A stretch of 6,591 nt of DNA, taken from contig CALLAG010000367.1 in the NCBI GenBank assembly GCA_938002705.1, positions 1-6,591 of the forward strand, read 5' to 3'. The notes below the pieces were generated by a model. The model was not told the DNA's origin, did not search any database, and saw only the letters and a list, made by a program, of their open reading frames with translations. Below are positions 6,589 to 6,591 of the stretch, piece after piece. The DNA is from an uncultured Saprospiraceae bacterium. Lineage in GTDB: Bacteria > Bacteroidota > Bacteroidia > Chitinophagales > Saprospiraceae. How positions within the stretch are numbered: the first letter of the stretch is position 1; each line of letters starts with the position of its first letter. Both the position numbers and the translations under genes were made by a program.

Positions 6589-6591
6589 TCA

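Overview
This is an AT-rich window from a bacterial chromosome, most likely Bacteroidota. Three things point there. The PBP1A, RecO, GH3 and MscS homologues are all Bacteroidota-like. The PBP1A gene is preceded by a perfect TAnnTTTG box, the -7 element of Bacteroidota promoters. Shine-Dalgarno sequences are mostly absent. A placement near Saprospiria is only a guess.

Layout: (1) 1-2544, minus strand: a class A penicillin-binding protein (PBP1A type) with all transglycosylase and transpeptidase motifs; its 3' end runs off the left edge. (2) 2545-2787: a divergent intergenic region with candidate promoters in both directions. (3) 2788-4293, plus: a GH3-family acyl-adenylating/amido-synthetase-like enzyme. 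(4) 4290-5114, minus: a small MscS-type mechanosensitive channel that overlaps the GH3 gene tail-to-tail by 4 bp. (5) 5115-5279: a divergent intergenic region with a short palindrome. (6) 5280-5591, plus: a 103-residue protein of unknown function. (7) 5617-6330, plus: recO, which has no ATG, GTG or TTG start in its frame at the expected N-terminus and probably starts at CTG. (8) 6331-6591: a palindrome-rich tail with a local GC-rich patch and a doubtful 54-codon minus-strand ORF.

Most of the content is housekeeping: peptidoglycan polymerisation and cross-linking, osmotic-shock release and recombinational repair. The GH3 enzyme and the small protein before recO are the parts of unknown specificity. 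I see no tRNA, rRNA, CRISPR array, transposase, phage gene or toxin-antitoxin pair, and no convincing new multi-gene system. The features most worth a second look are the run of non-ATG starts on the plus strand (TTG, TTG, CTG), the unnamed gene coupled to recO, and the structured, possibly repetitive tail at 6331-6591.
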